Part shown: positions 1-6,145 of the stretch, one piece after another | Layout: the number at the start of each line of letters is the position of its first letter | Position numbering within the stretch: the stretch's first letter is position 1 | Source of the DNA: a bacterium | GTDB lineage: Bacteria > Muiribacteriota > Ozemobacteria > Ozemobacterales > Ozemobacteraceae | Assembly (NCBI GenBank): GCA_016192885.1 | Contig: JACPTH010000156.1 | Location: 5,310-13,038 of the forward strand | Length of the DNA: 7,729 nt | Direction: 5' to 3' | The notes under the pieces: model-generated | The model's database searches: none | What the model was told of the DNA's origin: nothing | The model's input: only the letters and a program-made list of their open reading frames with translations | Program-made: the position numbers and the translations under genes

Positions 1-1
1 A

Positions 2-121
2 GGCAATTTGCATGGTTCCGTGCTTCGCGGAAAGCATCAACTTTGGCTTGCTTTGCGACAGGAAAAAGTATACGTTCGCCCCCTGAAGGTCAGCAGCTTG
101 CTGGACCCGGGTTTAGGATGA
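2..121 (+). CDS. possible 3' end of a convergent gene (partial, unidentified)
   Basis: An open forward frame enters from the left edge and ends at a TGA at 119-121, giving the last 39 residues of a protein (it ends SSLLDPGLG). I do not recognise the family. Three things favour it being real. The frame has a mixed, protein-like composition with several charged residues. It stops immediately before a hairpin that is followed by a run of seven T on the same strand. The minus-strand kinase gene ends at 139, giving an ordinary convergent pair with 17 bases between the two stops. Against it, the fragment is short and another forward frame also stays open across the same region. No domain or function can be assigned. 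Confidence 0.38.
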   Translation, partial: GNLHGSVLRGKHQLWLALRQEKVYVRPLKVSSLLDPGLG

Positions 122-152
122 AGACCTTCCCCGAAGGCTTACTTCTTTTTTT
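121..152 (+). terminator. probable rho-independent terminator between convergent genes
   Basis: The stem pairs AAG (121-123) with CTT (138-140) and CCTT (125-128) with AAGG (134-137), with A124 bulged and a CCCCG loop. The forward strand then reads ACTTC followed by seven T (146-152), as expected for a forward terminator with a short offset. On the minus strand the same hairpin overlaps the kinase stop codon and has no T-run, so it would be a weak minus-strand terminator at most. Confidence 0.45.
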
Positions 153-1662
153 GCCTTGGATTAAGCGGAGGTTGGTACAATGGCAAGGTTATTTTGAAAC
201 GGGTACCTTTATCTAGCCCGCTGCTTACGGCTATTGTCCCCTTAAAAATTTGAATTATTCTATAAGAAACCGCTAAGCCAAGCCCCGTTCCGGTCCAATT
301 TCTCTTGGTAGAGTAAAATGGATCAAAAATCTTTCCAAGTTCCGAACTCGGAATCCCGCACCCGGTATCCTCGATGATAACAACCGCGTTAAAACCTTGC
401 TTTTGTGTTTGAACGCTTATCGTTCCGTTTTTTTCAATAGCCTGGATTGCATTTACGAGAAGATTGATCATCACTTGTTGAAACTGGTTTCTATTCCCAT
501 AAATTGTTAAAATCTCGTCGGATAATTCGAAATTAAGCTTGATTCGCGATTCGTCAACTTGATATTTTGTCAACGCTAATGTTTCCGAAATGGCATCCTG
601 AACTGAAAAAACTTCTGAAATAGAACCTTGTGACGGCCTTGAAAAAATTCTTAGGTCCTTTACGATTTTTACTATCCGTCCGACGTGGGTAAGAACTAAA
701 TCACAAAGCTCCTCCCTACGTTTGGGAGTAACGCCATCTTTTTTTAAAATTTGGACCGCGCTGGAAACGGCAGTCAAGGGGTTATTTATTTCATGCGCTA
801 TTCCGGCGGTTAAAATCCCAAGGGCGTTGATTTTTTCAGCTTGAAGAAGAGCCTCTTCCATTCTTCGTCGATGTGTAATATCCCGGATCACAATTTGATA
901 GATCGAAATTTTCGCACATTCCTCTAAAATGGGCATCGCAATAAGCTCAAGATTGATACCTCTTCCGTTGCTTACGATAAGTTGGGTTTCCCCTGAAACA
1001 AGTGAATCGGTTTCCTTCGCCCTTTCAAAAAGCGAAAAAATCTCTTTAAAGAGATCTGAAATTGGAAAAAGAGTATTAATTTCCCTGCCCAAAAGGGGTT
1101 CGCAAAATTGCCCCTTTAGCATTTTTGGAAGGCGCTGATTATGAAAAAGTAATTGCCCCTCCGGAGACAAGAACAATATTGCGTCAGGGTAGCTTTCCAA
1201 AAGTTGTTGATACCTCTTTTCGGAAATCAAAAAGCTTTTATGAAAATGCTGTTCTCGATGATGAATTCTAATTCGCGATATTAATTCATCAGGGGTGATT
1301 GATTTGTGTACAAGCTCATCGCAAATTCCTTTTGCGCAATTTAGATCATCACCATAAAGTTCATCGCCTGAATAAAATACGATTAGATTCGTGAGGGGGT
1401 GTAATTTTTCCTTGAGTCGGTTTAAAATCTCAAAAGTTTCTCTCTTAAACCCTTCAATTGCTAAAATGATTTGGTCCGGTTTTTTTTGAAAAACTTCATC
1501 AATTCCCTCAGGAAAATCTAAAGCCCCCGCAACCAAAACTCCCCCATTTTCAAGGTTTTTTTTCAAAAGATCCCGGGTACCGGAATTTTTCCCGAGAATC
1601 CAAATTTTTGGAGCGCAGGGGGTAAATTCTGGAATCTTAAAATTTGAAAACGAATTACTAAT
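139..1662 (-). CDS. hybrid sensor histidine kinase: degenerate receiver, PAS, HisKA, HATPase
   Basis: A cytoplasmic two-component sensor kinase that should autophosphorylate on histidine and pass the phosphate to a response regulator not encoded here. Counting from the proposed ATT start (507 aa), residues about 18-135 resemble a receiver domain and about 145-265 a PAS domain. The HisKA box AHEINNP has its phospho-histidine at H290. The ATPase shows the N-box (NLLVNAIQAI, near 400), G1 (DTGCGI), F-box (IFDPFYSTK) and G2 (GTGLGLAVS), all intact. There is no membrane segment. The receiver-like part lacks the acidic pair after the first strand (ILGKNS) and has Ala where the phospho-Asp should be (IILAIEG), but keeps the later Lys (HKS), so it is probably a non-phosphorylated pseudo-receiver. 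The first conventional start, TTG at 1566, has no good SD and would delete the first receiver strand. A strong SD precedes an in-frame ATT at 1662-1660, so that start was chosen. It is the last gene of the RlmD-RDD-kinase group. Kinase identity is secure; the exact start is not. Confidence 0.9.
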   Translation of the reverse strand: MSNSFSNFKIPEFTPCAPKIWILGKNSGTRDLLKKNLENGGVLVAGALDFPEGIDEVFQKKPDQIILAIEGFKRETFEILNRLKEKLHPLTNLIVFYSGDELYGDDLNCAKGICDELVHKSITPDELISRIRIHHREQHFHKSFLISEKRYQQLLESYPDAILFLSPEGQLLFHNQRLPKMLKGQFCEPLLGREINTLFPISDLFKEIFSLFERAKETDSLVSGETQLIVSNGRGINLELIAMPILEECAKISIYQIVIRDITHRRRMEEALLQAEKINALGILTAGIAHEINNPLTAVSSAVQILKKDGVTPKRREELCDLVLTHVGRIVKIVKDLRIFSRPSQGSISEVFSVQDAISETLALTKYQVDESRIKLNFELSDEILTIYGNRNQFQQVMINLLVNAIQAIEKNGTISVQTQKQGFNAVVIIEDTGCGIPSSELGKIFDPFYSTKRNWTGTGLGLAVSYRIIQIFKGTIAVSSGLDKGTRFKITLPLYQPPLNPRQKKK

Positions 1663-1676
1663 GTATATCTCCCTCC
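1660..1676 (-). promoter_or_regulatory. SD and proposed ATT start of the histidine kinase
   Basis: Right after the RDD stop codon (1680-1678) the minus strand reads GGAGGG (1676-1671). An in-frame ATT at 1662-1660 lies nine bases beyond GGAGG, which is ideal spacing. The only other near-cognate codon nearby, ATA at 1668-1666, is too close to the SD. No ATG, GTG or TTG occurs in the kinase frame between the RDD stop and TTG at 1566. Confidence 0.5.
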
Positions 1677-1677
1677 G

Positions 1678-2163
1678 CTAAGCTTCAGGTTCCGTTATTA
1701 CCGCGGTTCCGGCGACGAGGTCACCGAGGCGTTGCCCGTGCGGAGTAATCAAGCAAACAATTCCGCCTAAAAGATAGCAAAATGGGACAAAATCAGCAAT
1801 ACGAAGGATGTTTCTTATACCGGAATCCCCGACGGACAACTCGCTTCCATCAGTACATATCACTCGAATTCTTAAATACTTTTTTCCCGGAGTTTGGCCT
1901 CCATCATTTAACTCGTAATAAACATTGTAACCCCAGGCAACCGCGGCGCACAGGATTAATTCGGCGCTTGCAAGAAATGACCGAATTGCGGGATTGTTTA
2001 AAAAGGATTCCTTTAGCACCCAAAGAACCATCCAAATTACCGCGAGAATTATTAAAATCAGGATTACGTCAATTAAGGAAGCCACGGCACGCTTAAATAC
2101 ATGCGCAGGCTGAAAGAAAACTCGAACATTTTCAGGTAGTAGAATCCCGAGGGGTTCGCTCAT
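1678..2163 (-). CDS. RDD-family integral membrane protein
   Basis: A 161-residue inner-membrane protein of the RDD family, small proteins of largely unknown function; a few members are reported as transporters. The family hallmarks are visible: Arg and Asp in the first segment (FKRAVASLID, R25 and D32), the GQTPGKKYLRIRV motif near 89-101, and the terminal GQRLGDLVAGTAVI motif near 143-156. Three hydrophobic segments lie at about 29-50, 63-84 and 123-140. The length is normal for a single-domain member. The ATG lies 12 bases after the RlmD stop and has no recognisable SD, so translation probably depends on coupling to the upstream gene. The kinase SD begins two bases after its stop codon. The substrate and any link to the kinase cannot be read from the sequence. 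Confidence 0.9.
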   Translation of the reverse strand: MSEPLGILLPENVRVFFQPAHVFKRAVASLIDVILILIILAVIWMVLWVLKESFLNNPAIRSFLASAELILCAAVAWGYNVYYELNDGGQTPGKKYLRIRVICTDGSELSVGDSGIRNILRIADFVPFCYLLGGIVCLITPHGQRLGDLVAGTAVITEPEA

Positions 2164-2175
2164 AAAACTGAAAAA

Positions 2176-3456
2176 TTAATTTCGGGTAAAATAACCAAGA
2201 ATTTCGAGATGAAACGTGCCCGGGAAAAGGTCGAATGAGAAAACTTTTTCCAAGCGGTATCCCATGGATACCAGCGCCTGGGAATCTCGCTTGAAGGTGA
2301 TGGGGTTGCATGAAAGATAGGTTATTATTCGAGGCTTAATTCCTGTTAAACCCCGAGTTACCCGCGGGGAAAGGCCTGTCCGAGGCGGGTTAACATGAAG
2401 CGCTGAAATGACTCCCTTTACTAAGTGAGTTCCAAAAATTGACTCGACCTTCCGGTTAAGGAACCGGATTTGCGAAGGCCTTCGATTTTTTTGGTTCTTT
2501 AAAGCATCTTGAAAGGATTCGGGTTGACTTTCAACCGCGACGACTTCATCGAATTTGTTTTCGAGTAACATGGTTTGAAGCCCCACCCCGCAATAAAAGT
2601 CTAACAACTTTCCTTTGTGGGACGAGTTCCCATAAATCGACAGCAAAGTGAAAAAAATTGCTTCGGTTCCTTCGAGATTATTTTGAAAAAACGACATCGG
2701 GGAAACCGTCCAGGTTCGCTTCATGAATTGAAAAGGCTCTTTTTCTCTCATTAAGGTCAAAAAGGAGGAGGTTCCCCGAATCAATTCAAGGCGGGCCAAA
2801 CTGTCGGTCTGGTCAAAGAAACTCCGCCAAAGGTCTAGCATTTCTTCACTTGGATCGCTTTTTAAATAAACCATTGCATGTTGCTGAGTTTTTAATGTCC
2901 TGGCGACAATTTGCTCGATGCTTTTTTTCAAATCTAATTTCATCCGGTTCGAAATAAACTCATAAAGAGAAAAATAAAGCTTCATGTTTGGTTCGCATTG
3001 AACCAGGCAATGATGCATGTCAACGACATCATGCGACCGGTATCTATAGTTTCCCAGAAGGAGTTCACCGCTTTCCCTCACTTGAATTTTTAAATCCATT
3101 TTATTCCGATATCCTGTTTCGGGGAGAGCTTCAATGGGATAAACTACGCCTGCGGAAAGGGGTTTTAACAAATACTGAAGTTGGGCTTCCTTTTCACCGC
3201 GCTGAATTTCGGGATTGAGATGAAGCCAATGGCAAGCTCCGCATTCAGGAAAATGTGGACAAGGGGAATTTTGCCTAAGAGCCGATGGCTCCAATAATTT
3301 TGAAATCTCCGCCCGAAAATAATCCGTTTTGGTTTCAACAATGTTAATCTCCGCGATGTCTTTGGGGGCCCCGTAAGGAATAAAAGCCACCTTCCCATTT
3401 ATGTGCGCCAAAGCATCAATTCCATATGTCATTTTTTCGATATTTACCGTTTCCAT
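2176..3456 (-). CDS. rlmD: RlmD/RumA-family 23S rRNA (uracil-C5)-methyltransferase
   Basis: A SAM-dependent RNA methyltransferase of the TrmA/RumA (COG2265) family, expected to make 5-methyluridine in 23S rRNA. An N-terminal TRAM RNA-binding domain (about 1-58) precedes a [4Fe-4S] cluster set, C66, C72 and C75 (C-x5-C-x2-C) with the fourth ligand probably C150. The SPMSFFQNN motif (252-260), SAM motif DFYCGVG (286-292), catalytic nucleophile C383 in YLSCNP, and general-base Glu E418 near the C-terminus follow. The usual DPPR motif reads NPPR here, with Asn356 (codon AAC) replacing Asp. The 426-residue length is typical. The ATG at 3456 starts directly before the TRAM domain. It heads the RlmD-RDD-kinase group, and its leader carries an inverted repeat 10 bases before the ATG. 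Which uridine it modifies (the RlmC, RlmD or RlmCD role) is not decidable here, so the symbol is a family-level assignment. Confidence 0.9.
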   Translation of the reverse strand: METVNIEKMTYGIDALAHINGKVAFIPYGAPKDIAEINIVETKTDYFRAEISKLLEPSALRQNSPCPHFPECGACHWLHLNPEIQRGEKEAQLQYLLKPLSAGVVYPIEALPETGYRNKMDLKIQVRESGELLLGNYRYRSHDVVDMHHCLVQCEPNMKLYFSLYEFISNRMKLDLKKSIEQIVARTLKTQQHAMVYLKSDPSEEMLDLWRSFFDQTDSLARLELIRGTSSFLTLMREKEPFQFMKRTWTVSPMSFFQNNLEGTEAIFFTLLSIYGNSSHKGKLLDFYCGVGLQTMLLENKFDEVVAVESQPESFQDALKNQKNRRPSQIRFLNRKVESIFGTHLVKGVISALHVNPPRTGLSPRVTRGLTGIKPRIITYLSCNPITFKRDSQALVSMGYRLEKVFSFDLFPGTFHLEILGYFTRN

Positions 3457-3466
3457 GAATGATTTC

Positions 3467-3487
3467 TTGGGAGGATTTAGCTCCCAA
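3467..3487 (-). repeat. perfect inverted repeat in the leader of the methyltransferase gene
   Basis: TTGGGAG (3467-3473) and CTCCCAA (3481-3487) form a perfect 7-bp stem with a 7-base loop, ending 10 bases before the RlmD ATG. It has no T-tract on either strand, so it does not look like a terminator. It could be an RNA structure near the ribosome entry site or a protein-binding palindrome. No good SD is visible between it and the ATG. Confidence 0.5.
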
Positions 3488-3514
3488 ACTCCCTACTTAA
3501 AATAACAAATTAAG

Positions 3515-3542
3515 AAAAAAAGAAAAAAATAACCGCAAGGTT
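3515..3542 (-). terminator. candidate terminator: short hairpin plus two T7 tracts
   Basis: On the minus strand AACC (3542-3539), loop TTGC and GGTT (3534-3531) form a 4-bp stem. One base later come seven T (3529-3523), a C, and seven more T (3521-3515). The U-tract is strong but the stem is short, so this is a plausible intrinsic terminator for the genes upstream rather than a certain one. It marks the likely boundary before the RlmD transcript. Confidence 0.45.
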
Positions 3543-3552
3543 CAACGGGAGT

Positions 3553-3590
3553 TTTAACATGGCTCATTAAATTTTTGGAATAATGTTAAA
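3553..3590 (-). repeat. 8-bp inverted repeat immediately after the flagellin-like gene
   Basis: TTTAACAT (3553-3560) and ATGTTAAA (3583-3590) are perfect inverted copies separated by 22 bases. The repeat abuts the TGA stop of the gene ending at 3591. The stem is A+T-rich and has no T-run directly after it. It may protect the mRNA 3' end, act with the T-tract hairpin at 3515-3542, or be a protein-binding site. Confidence 0.4.
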
Positions 3591-4346
3591 TCAACCGTTA
3601 AGAAGATTAAAAACTTGATTTGGTTGAATGGAATTTAGCGAAAATGCTTGAATCAGATTACTCAAATTTGAACTAACCAATTGGTTTTTCATTCTCTCAT
3701 TAAGGGAAATCGCCGTTTCCAAATCGGCGATTGGCTGCGACTTCTCAGGATTTTCAAGGATTTTTGCTATGGAACTTTGTCGATCTTCTAACTTTCGGCT
3801 CAAAAAAATGATTCTTTCCGATGCAAGCTGACGTTTAGAAGCCAAGTTGTTCACGATTGAGTCTAATCTTGAAGAAATCTCGGTAACCTTTTCCTCTAAA
3901 TTAAGCTGATTCAAACCAAGACTCGCGGAATTTAAATCATTCGCGGTAGTCCAGCCTTTGGAAATCGCATCATTGGAAAGGTTGTTCACGGTTGTAATGG
4001 TTCCGGCGAGTTTTTCTCGGACCGCATCTAGGTCTTTAATTAGCCCGTCCGCATCGCCGTTGCGAACTACCTCGCTTTGAAACTCAACGATTGCGTCGAA
4101 AACCCCGTTCACTAAACCCTCTCGTTGTCGCAACCCGGCTATTTCCCCCTGGTCTTGAAGATTCTGATTGACCAAATCTCTTAACCGAAAGGACGTAGTA
4201 TTAGAGGAATTCTCAGAGAAATCAGTTTTTGAGAAACCCGGACTTTGGTCGAAAAAAGGATTCGCAGGAACGGCGGCATCGGCTTTATAAAGTTGCAGGG
4301 CACGAGGGTTAAAAAAGGGTTTCTTTTGTTCTATGCCATCAACCAT
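3591..4346 (-). CDS. helix-rich, Cys-free protein with a flagellin/FlgL-like C-terminus
   Basis: A 251-residue protein that I do not recognise with confidence. It has no signal peptide or membrane segment and no cysteine. The first 50 residues are Pro/Phe/Asn-rich and probably disordered. About 53-110 and 150-235 are predicted long amphipathic helices with heptad-like Leu/Ile/Val spacing. The last 25 residues (LIQAFSLNSIQPNQVFNLL) resemble the end of flagellins, where a helix is followed by Gln-Pro/Ala-rich residues and a terminal Leu-Leu, and the NNLS and IVNNLAS segments also recall flagellin helices. Absence of Cys fits an exported axial-type protein. These resemblances are weak and unconfirmed. 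The start was set at ATG 4346-4344 because GAGG (4358-4355) lies eight bases upstream; a TTG six codons earlier is poorer. It lies 67 bases after the MinD-like gene, with no clear terminator between them, so the two are probably co-transcribed. Confidence 0.75.
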   Translation of the reverse strand: MVDGIEQKKPFFNPRALQLYKADAAVPANPFFDQSPGFSKTDFSENSSNTTSFRLRDLVNQNLQDQGEIAGLRQREGLVNGVFDAIVEFQSEVVRNGDADGLIKDLDAVREKLAGTITTVNNLSNDAISKGWTTANDLNSASLGLNQLNLEEKVTEISSRLDSIVNNLASKRQLASERIIFLSRKLEDRQSSIAKILENPEKSQPIADLETAISLNERMKNQLVSSNLSNLIQAFSLNSIQPNQVFNLLNG

Positions 4347-4413
4347 GTTTTTGGCCTCGCTCAACTTCAGAAAAGTTCGCTTAATTTAAACGTACAAATT
4401 TTTGGGGAAAAGG

Positions 4414-5640
4414 TCAAGTTCCAAACCAACCTTTTAGCTTTCCAAGAAGGCTTTTTTCAGTTTCGGTTCCCAGGGATTTCCCGGTCAAGTTTTCAATAAT
4501 AAGTTTTAAACTGCGGGCATACGGGGTTTCTTCCCCAAGATCGAACACTGTTTTTCTATTGTCGATTAACTCGCATACATGGATGTAATCTTCTTTAAGC
4601 GTGAAATCCATTTTCCTTTTCAAACCGGTTTCTATATCTTCTTTCGGCCGGCTGTTAAGAGAACCTTCGCGGTTAAGAACCAGCTTAATTTTTTCAGGGG
4701 AATACTTCAAATTTTCCATTACCTTCAAGCATAGAAGCATACTCTTTAAATGGTTCATATTTGGAGTCGTAAGGAGAAAAACCAAATCGGCTAGGTCCAT
4801 GGCATTTATGGTGATGTCTTGGAAAAGGGAATGGGTGTCAAGAATAATATACTCAAAATGCTTGCATAACTCTTGAAGAATAGCTTTTAAATTCGTCGAA
4901 TGTATCATTTCAGATTGTTCAGGTTTTCCAGGGGAGGAAAGCAAACTGAACCCATTCTTTAATTCAACGAGATATTCGCGCAACACTTCGATTTTATCGC
5001 TAGGATGCTCTACAAGGTCGGCAATGGTATTCTTAGGGGTTGCGCCAAGCATGAACCCCAAATCACCAAATTGCAGATCTAGGTCAACCAGCAAAACTTT
5101 ATCTTTCGCAACTTTGGCGAGTCCGGCTCCAAGATTAACGGCGAATGTACTTTTCCCCGTTCCGCTTTTGGGGCTAAAAATAACAATAATTTTGCCAAGC
5201 TTCTGTTCGCTTGGTTCAACAACTCCTTGGGTTCTTAAGCGTTTTGAAAGAGCGGACATGATTTTTAGGGAAATAAAAGAATTCAAGCGCAAAATCATGT
5301 CAAAATCTCTTTTGGCGATTACAAGAAGTTTGGCGTCAGATAGAGTTCTAATGGTTTTCGAGCGGGGGGCACCTTCAATTAGAGCCATTTCGCCGAAAAA
5401 ATTGTTTTTGTCAGTGTGACTAATGGTGTTTACGATCTTGAGTTCGCCGCCTTCATTTTTTAGAACTTCAACGCTTCCCTCTTTAACGATGTAGAACATT
5501 TCGCCAATGTCGCCTTCTTTGAATAAAACCGAATTTTTTGCGAAAACTTGCTCTTTGACGACTTGACTGATTTTTTCGAGATCTGAATCTTCTATCCCTT
5601 CGAACAAAGGAATATTTTTTAAGATGCTAATGGTTATCAC
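4414..5640 (-). CDS. cNMP-binding domain fused to a CpaE/MinD-like ParA ATPase
   Basis: A 408-residue two-domain cytoplasmic protein. Residues about 1-135 are a CRP-type cyclic-nucleotide-binding domain with the phosphate-binding cassette FGEMALIEGAPRSKTI (82-97). Glu and Arg (R93) are kept, so ligand binding is plausible, although no DNA-binding domain follows. Residues about 148-390 are a MinD/ParA-superfamily ATPase of CpaE type. It has a deviant Walker A PKSGTGKST with signature K158 and K163, Walker A' LLVDLDLQFGDL (D186, D188) and Walker B YIILD (D268). Such ATPases dimerise on ATP and position polar or surface machinery such as pili and flagella. The C-terminus (LLGKLKGWFG) is a short amphipathic Lys/hydrophobic helix that could bind membrane, as in MinD. 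The start is GTG at 5640, with GGAAGG just upstream at rather tight spacing. A consensus -10 box lies 33 bases before it. The downstream flagellin-like gene hints at a surface-appendage role, but this is inference. Confidence 0.9.
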   Translation of the reverse strand: MITISILKNIPLFEGIEDSDLEKISQVVKEQVFAKNSVLFKEGDIGEMFYIVKEGSVEVLKNEGGELKIVNTISHTDKNNFFGEMALIEGAPRSKTIRTLSDAKLLVIAKRDFDMILRLNSFISLKIMSALSKRLRTQGVVEPSEQKLGKIIVIFSPKSGTGKSTFAVNLGAGLAKVAKDKVLLVDLDLQFGDLGFMLGATPKNTIADLVEHPSDKIEVLREYLVELKNGFSLLSSPGKPEQSEMIHSTNLKAILQELCKHFEYIILDTHSLFQDITINAMDLADLVFLLTTPNMNHLKSMLLCLKVMENLKYSPEKIKLVLNREGSLNSRPKEDIETGLKRKMDFTLKEDYIHVCELIDNRKTVFDLGEETPYARSLKLIIENLTGKSLGTETEKSLLGKLKGWFGT

Positions 5641-5673
5641 ATCCTTCCAAGGAATTTCAGCTTTCAGTGGGGG

Positions 5674-5702
5674 ATTATATCATAATTTCGGAAAACGATA
5701 AA
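5674..5702 (-). promoter_or_regulatory. sigma-70-type promoter for the cNMP/MinD gene
   Basis: The minus strand has a perfect TATAAT -10 box (5679-5674). Seventeen bases upstream is TTTATC (5702-5697), matching the TTGACA -35 consensus at three of six positions. The sequence further upstream (5707-5742) is very A+T-rich, including a run of ten T, and could act as an UP element. The leader to the GTG would be about 25-30 bases. The -10 is convincing and the -35 weak. Confidence 0.6.
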
Positions 5703-5768
5703 AAGGAAAATTTTAATTCATTCGAGCGACTTAAAAAAAAAATTTGAAAATACCTCATTCGATACAAG

Positions 5769-6119
5769 TTATTCCTTGGCCACTTTAACCGCTGCCTGAA
5801 TGTCTGCGGCGGCTTTTGCCAGAGGAATTACACCCGACATGGTAAGCACGGAGGTTTTCAAATCATTTAAGCCCGAAAGAACCAAGCATCCTTTAAAGTC
5901 ATCAATCACCTTGAATGTTAGGTCAAGAATGGTTGAAACTCCCGGGCTACTAATTACTTTCGATTGGGAAACGTCTAAAACCATACGGTTTTTTCCGGAT
6001 TTTAAAAGTTCCTCAGCCTTTTGAAGAACATTCATCCCCGCATCTTTAGCGAAATACCCCTTTACCTGAAAAACCTGGACGTTCTCAATTTCACTAATTT
6101 CAACTTCAAATGAATCCAT
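5769..6119 (-). CDS. single-domain STAS protein (anti-sigma-factor-antagonist-like)
   Basis: A 116-residue cytoplasmic STAS-fold protein, the family of SpoIIAA/RsbV anti-sigma antagonists and stressosome components that bind kinases or sigma regulators. The fold markers are the N-terminal strand pair (VEISEIENVQVFQVKGYF), the LDVSQSKVISSPGVSTIL core (48-65), and CLVLSGLNDLKTSVLTMSG (78-96), which matches the usual strand, loop and helix near the C-terminus. The canonical phospho-motif D-S-S-G reads S-S-P-G here (57-60), so the acceptor serine position is proline and the Asp is Ser. Switching by kinase phosphorylation at that site is therefore unlikely, though related single STAS proteins with substituted motifs exist. 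AAGGAG (6130-6125) lies five bases before the ATG, the clearest ribosome-binding site in this window. It follows the small membrane protein by 26 bases and is probably in the same operon. No partner kinase or phosphatase is visible. Confidence 0.88.
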   Translation of the reverse strand: MDSFEVEISEIENVQVFQVKGYFAKDAGMNVLQKAEELLKSGKNRMVLDVSQSKVISSPGVSTILDLTFKVIDDFKGCLVLSGLNDLKTSVLTMSGVIPLAKAAADIQAAVKVAKE

Positions 6120-6145
6120 GTAAACTCCTTGTAGGATTAAAATGA

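Noticed and set aside
1..138. Small structured RNA (SRP, RNase P, tmRNA or tRNA) at the left edge
   Set aside because: A few GC-rich stem-like words occur, but none of the signature sequences of these RNAs is present, and a coding frame plus terminator explains the region better.
929..1138. Forward-strand open frame across the kinase PAS region
   Set aside because: It is antisense to a clearly conserved domain, has no SD and a Ser/Arg-rich shadow composition. The same applies to forward frames across 1782-2096, 2988-3218, 4245-4499, 4601-4876, 5024-5419, 5800-6024, 6599-6817, 6965-7162 and 7187-7549.
3165..3398. Minus-strand open frame inside the methyltransferase gene
   Set aside because: It runs in another frame over the TRAM and Fe-S region, whose conserved cysteines lie in the 2176-3456 frame. 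It has no separate ribosome-binding site.
4347..4413. Separate promoter or terminator between the MinD-like and flagellin-like genes
   Set aside because: No hairpin with T-run and no convincing -10/-35 pair was found in these 67 bases.
5733..5742. Ten-T run on the minus strand after the STAS gene as an intrinsic terminator
   Set aside because: No credible stem precedes it; it may only be part of the A+T-rich sequence upstream of the TATAAT promoter.
5719..5761. CATTCGA direct repeat (5719-5725 and 5755-5761)
   Set aside because: Only seven bases, two copies and no operator symmetry; chance is likely in an A+T-rich spacer.
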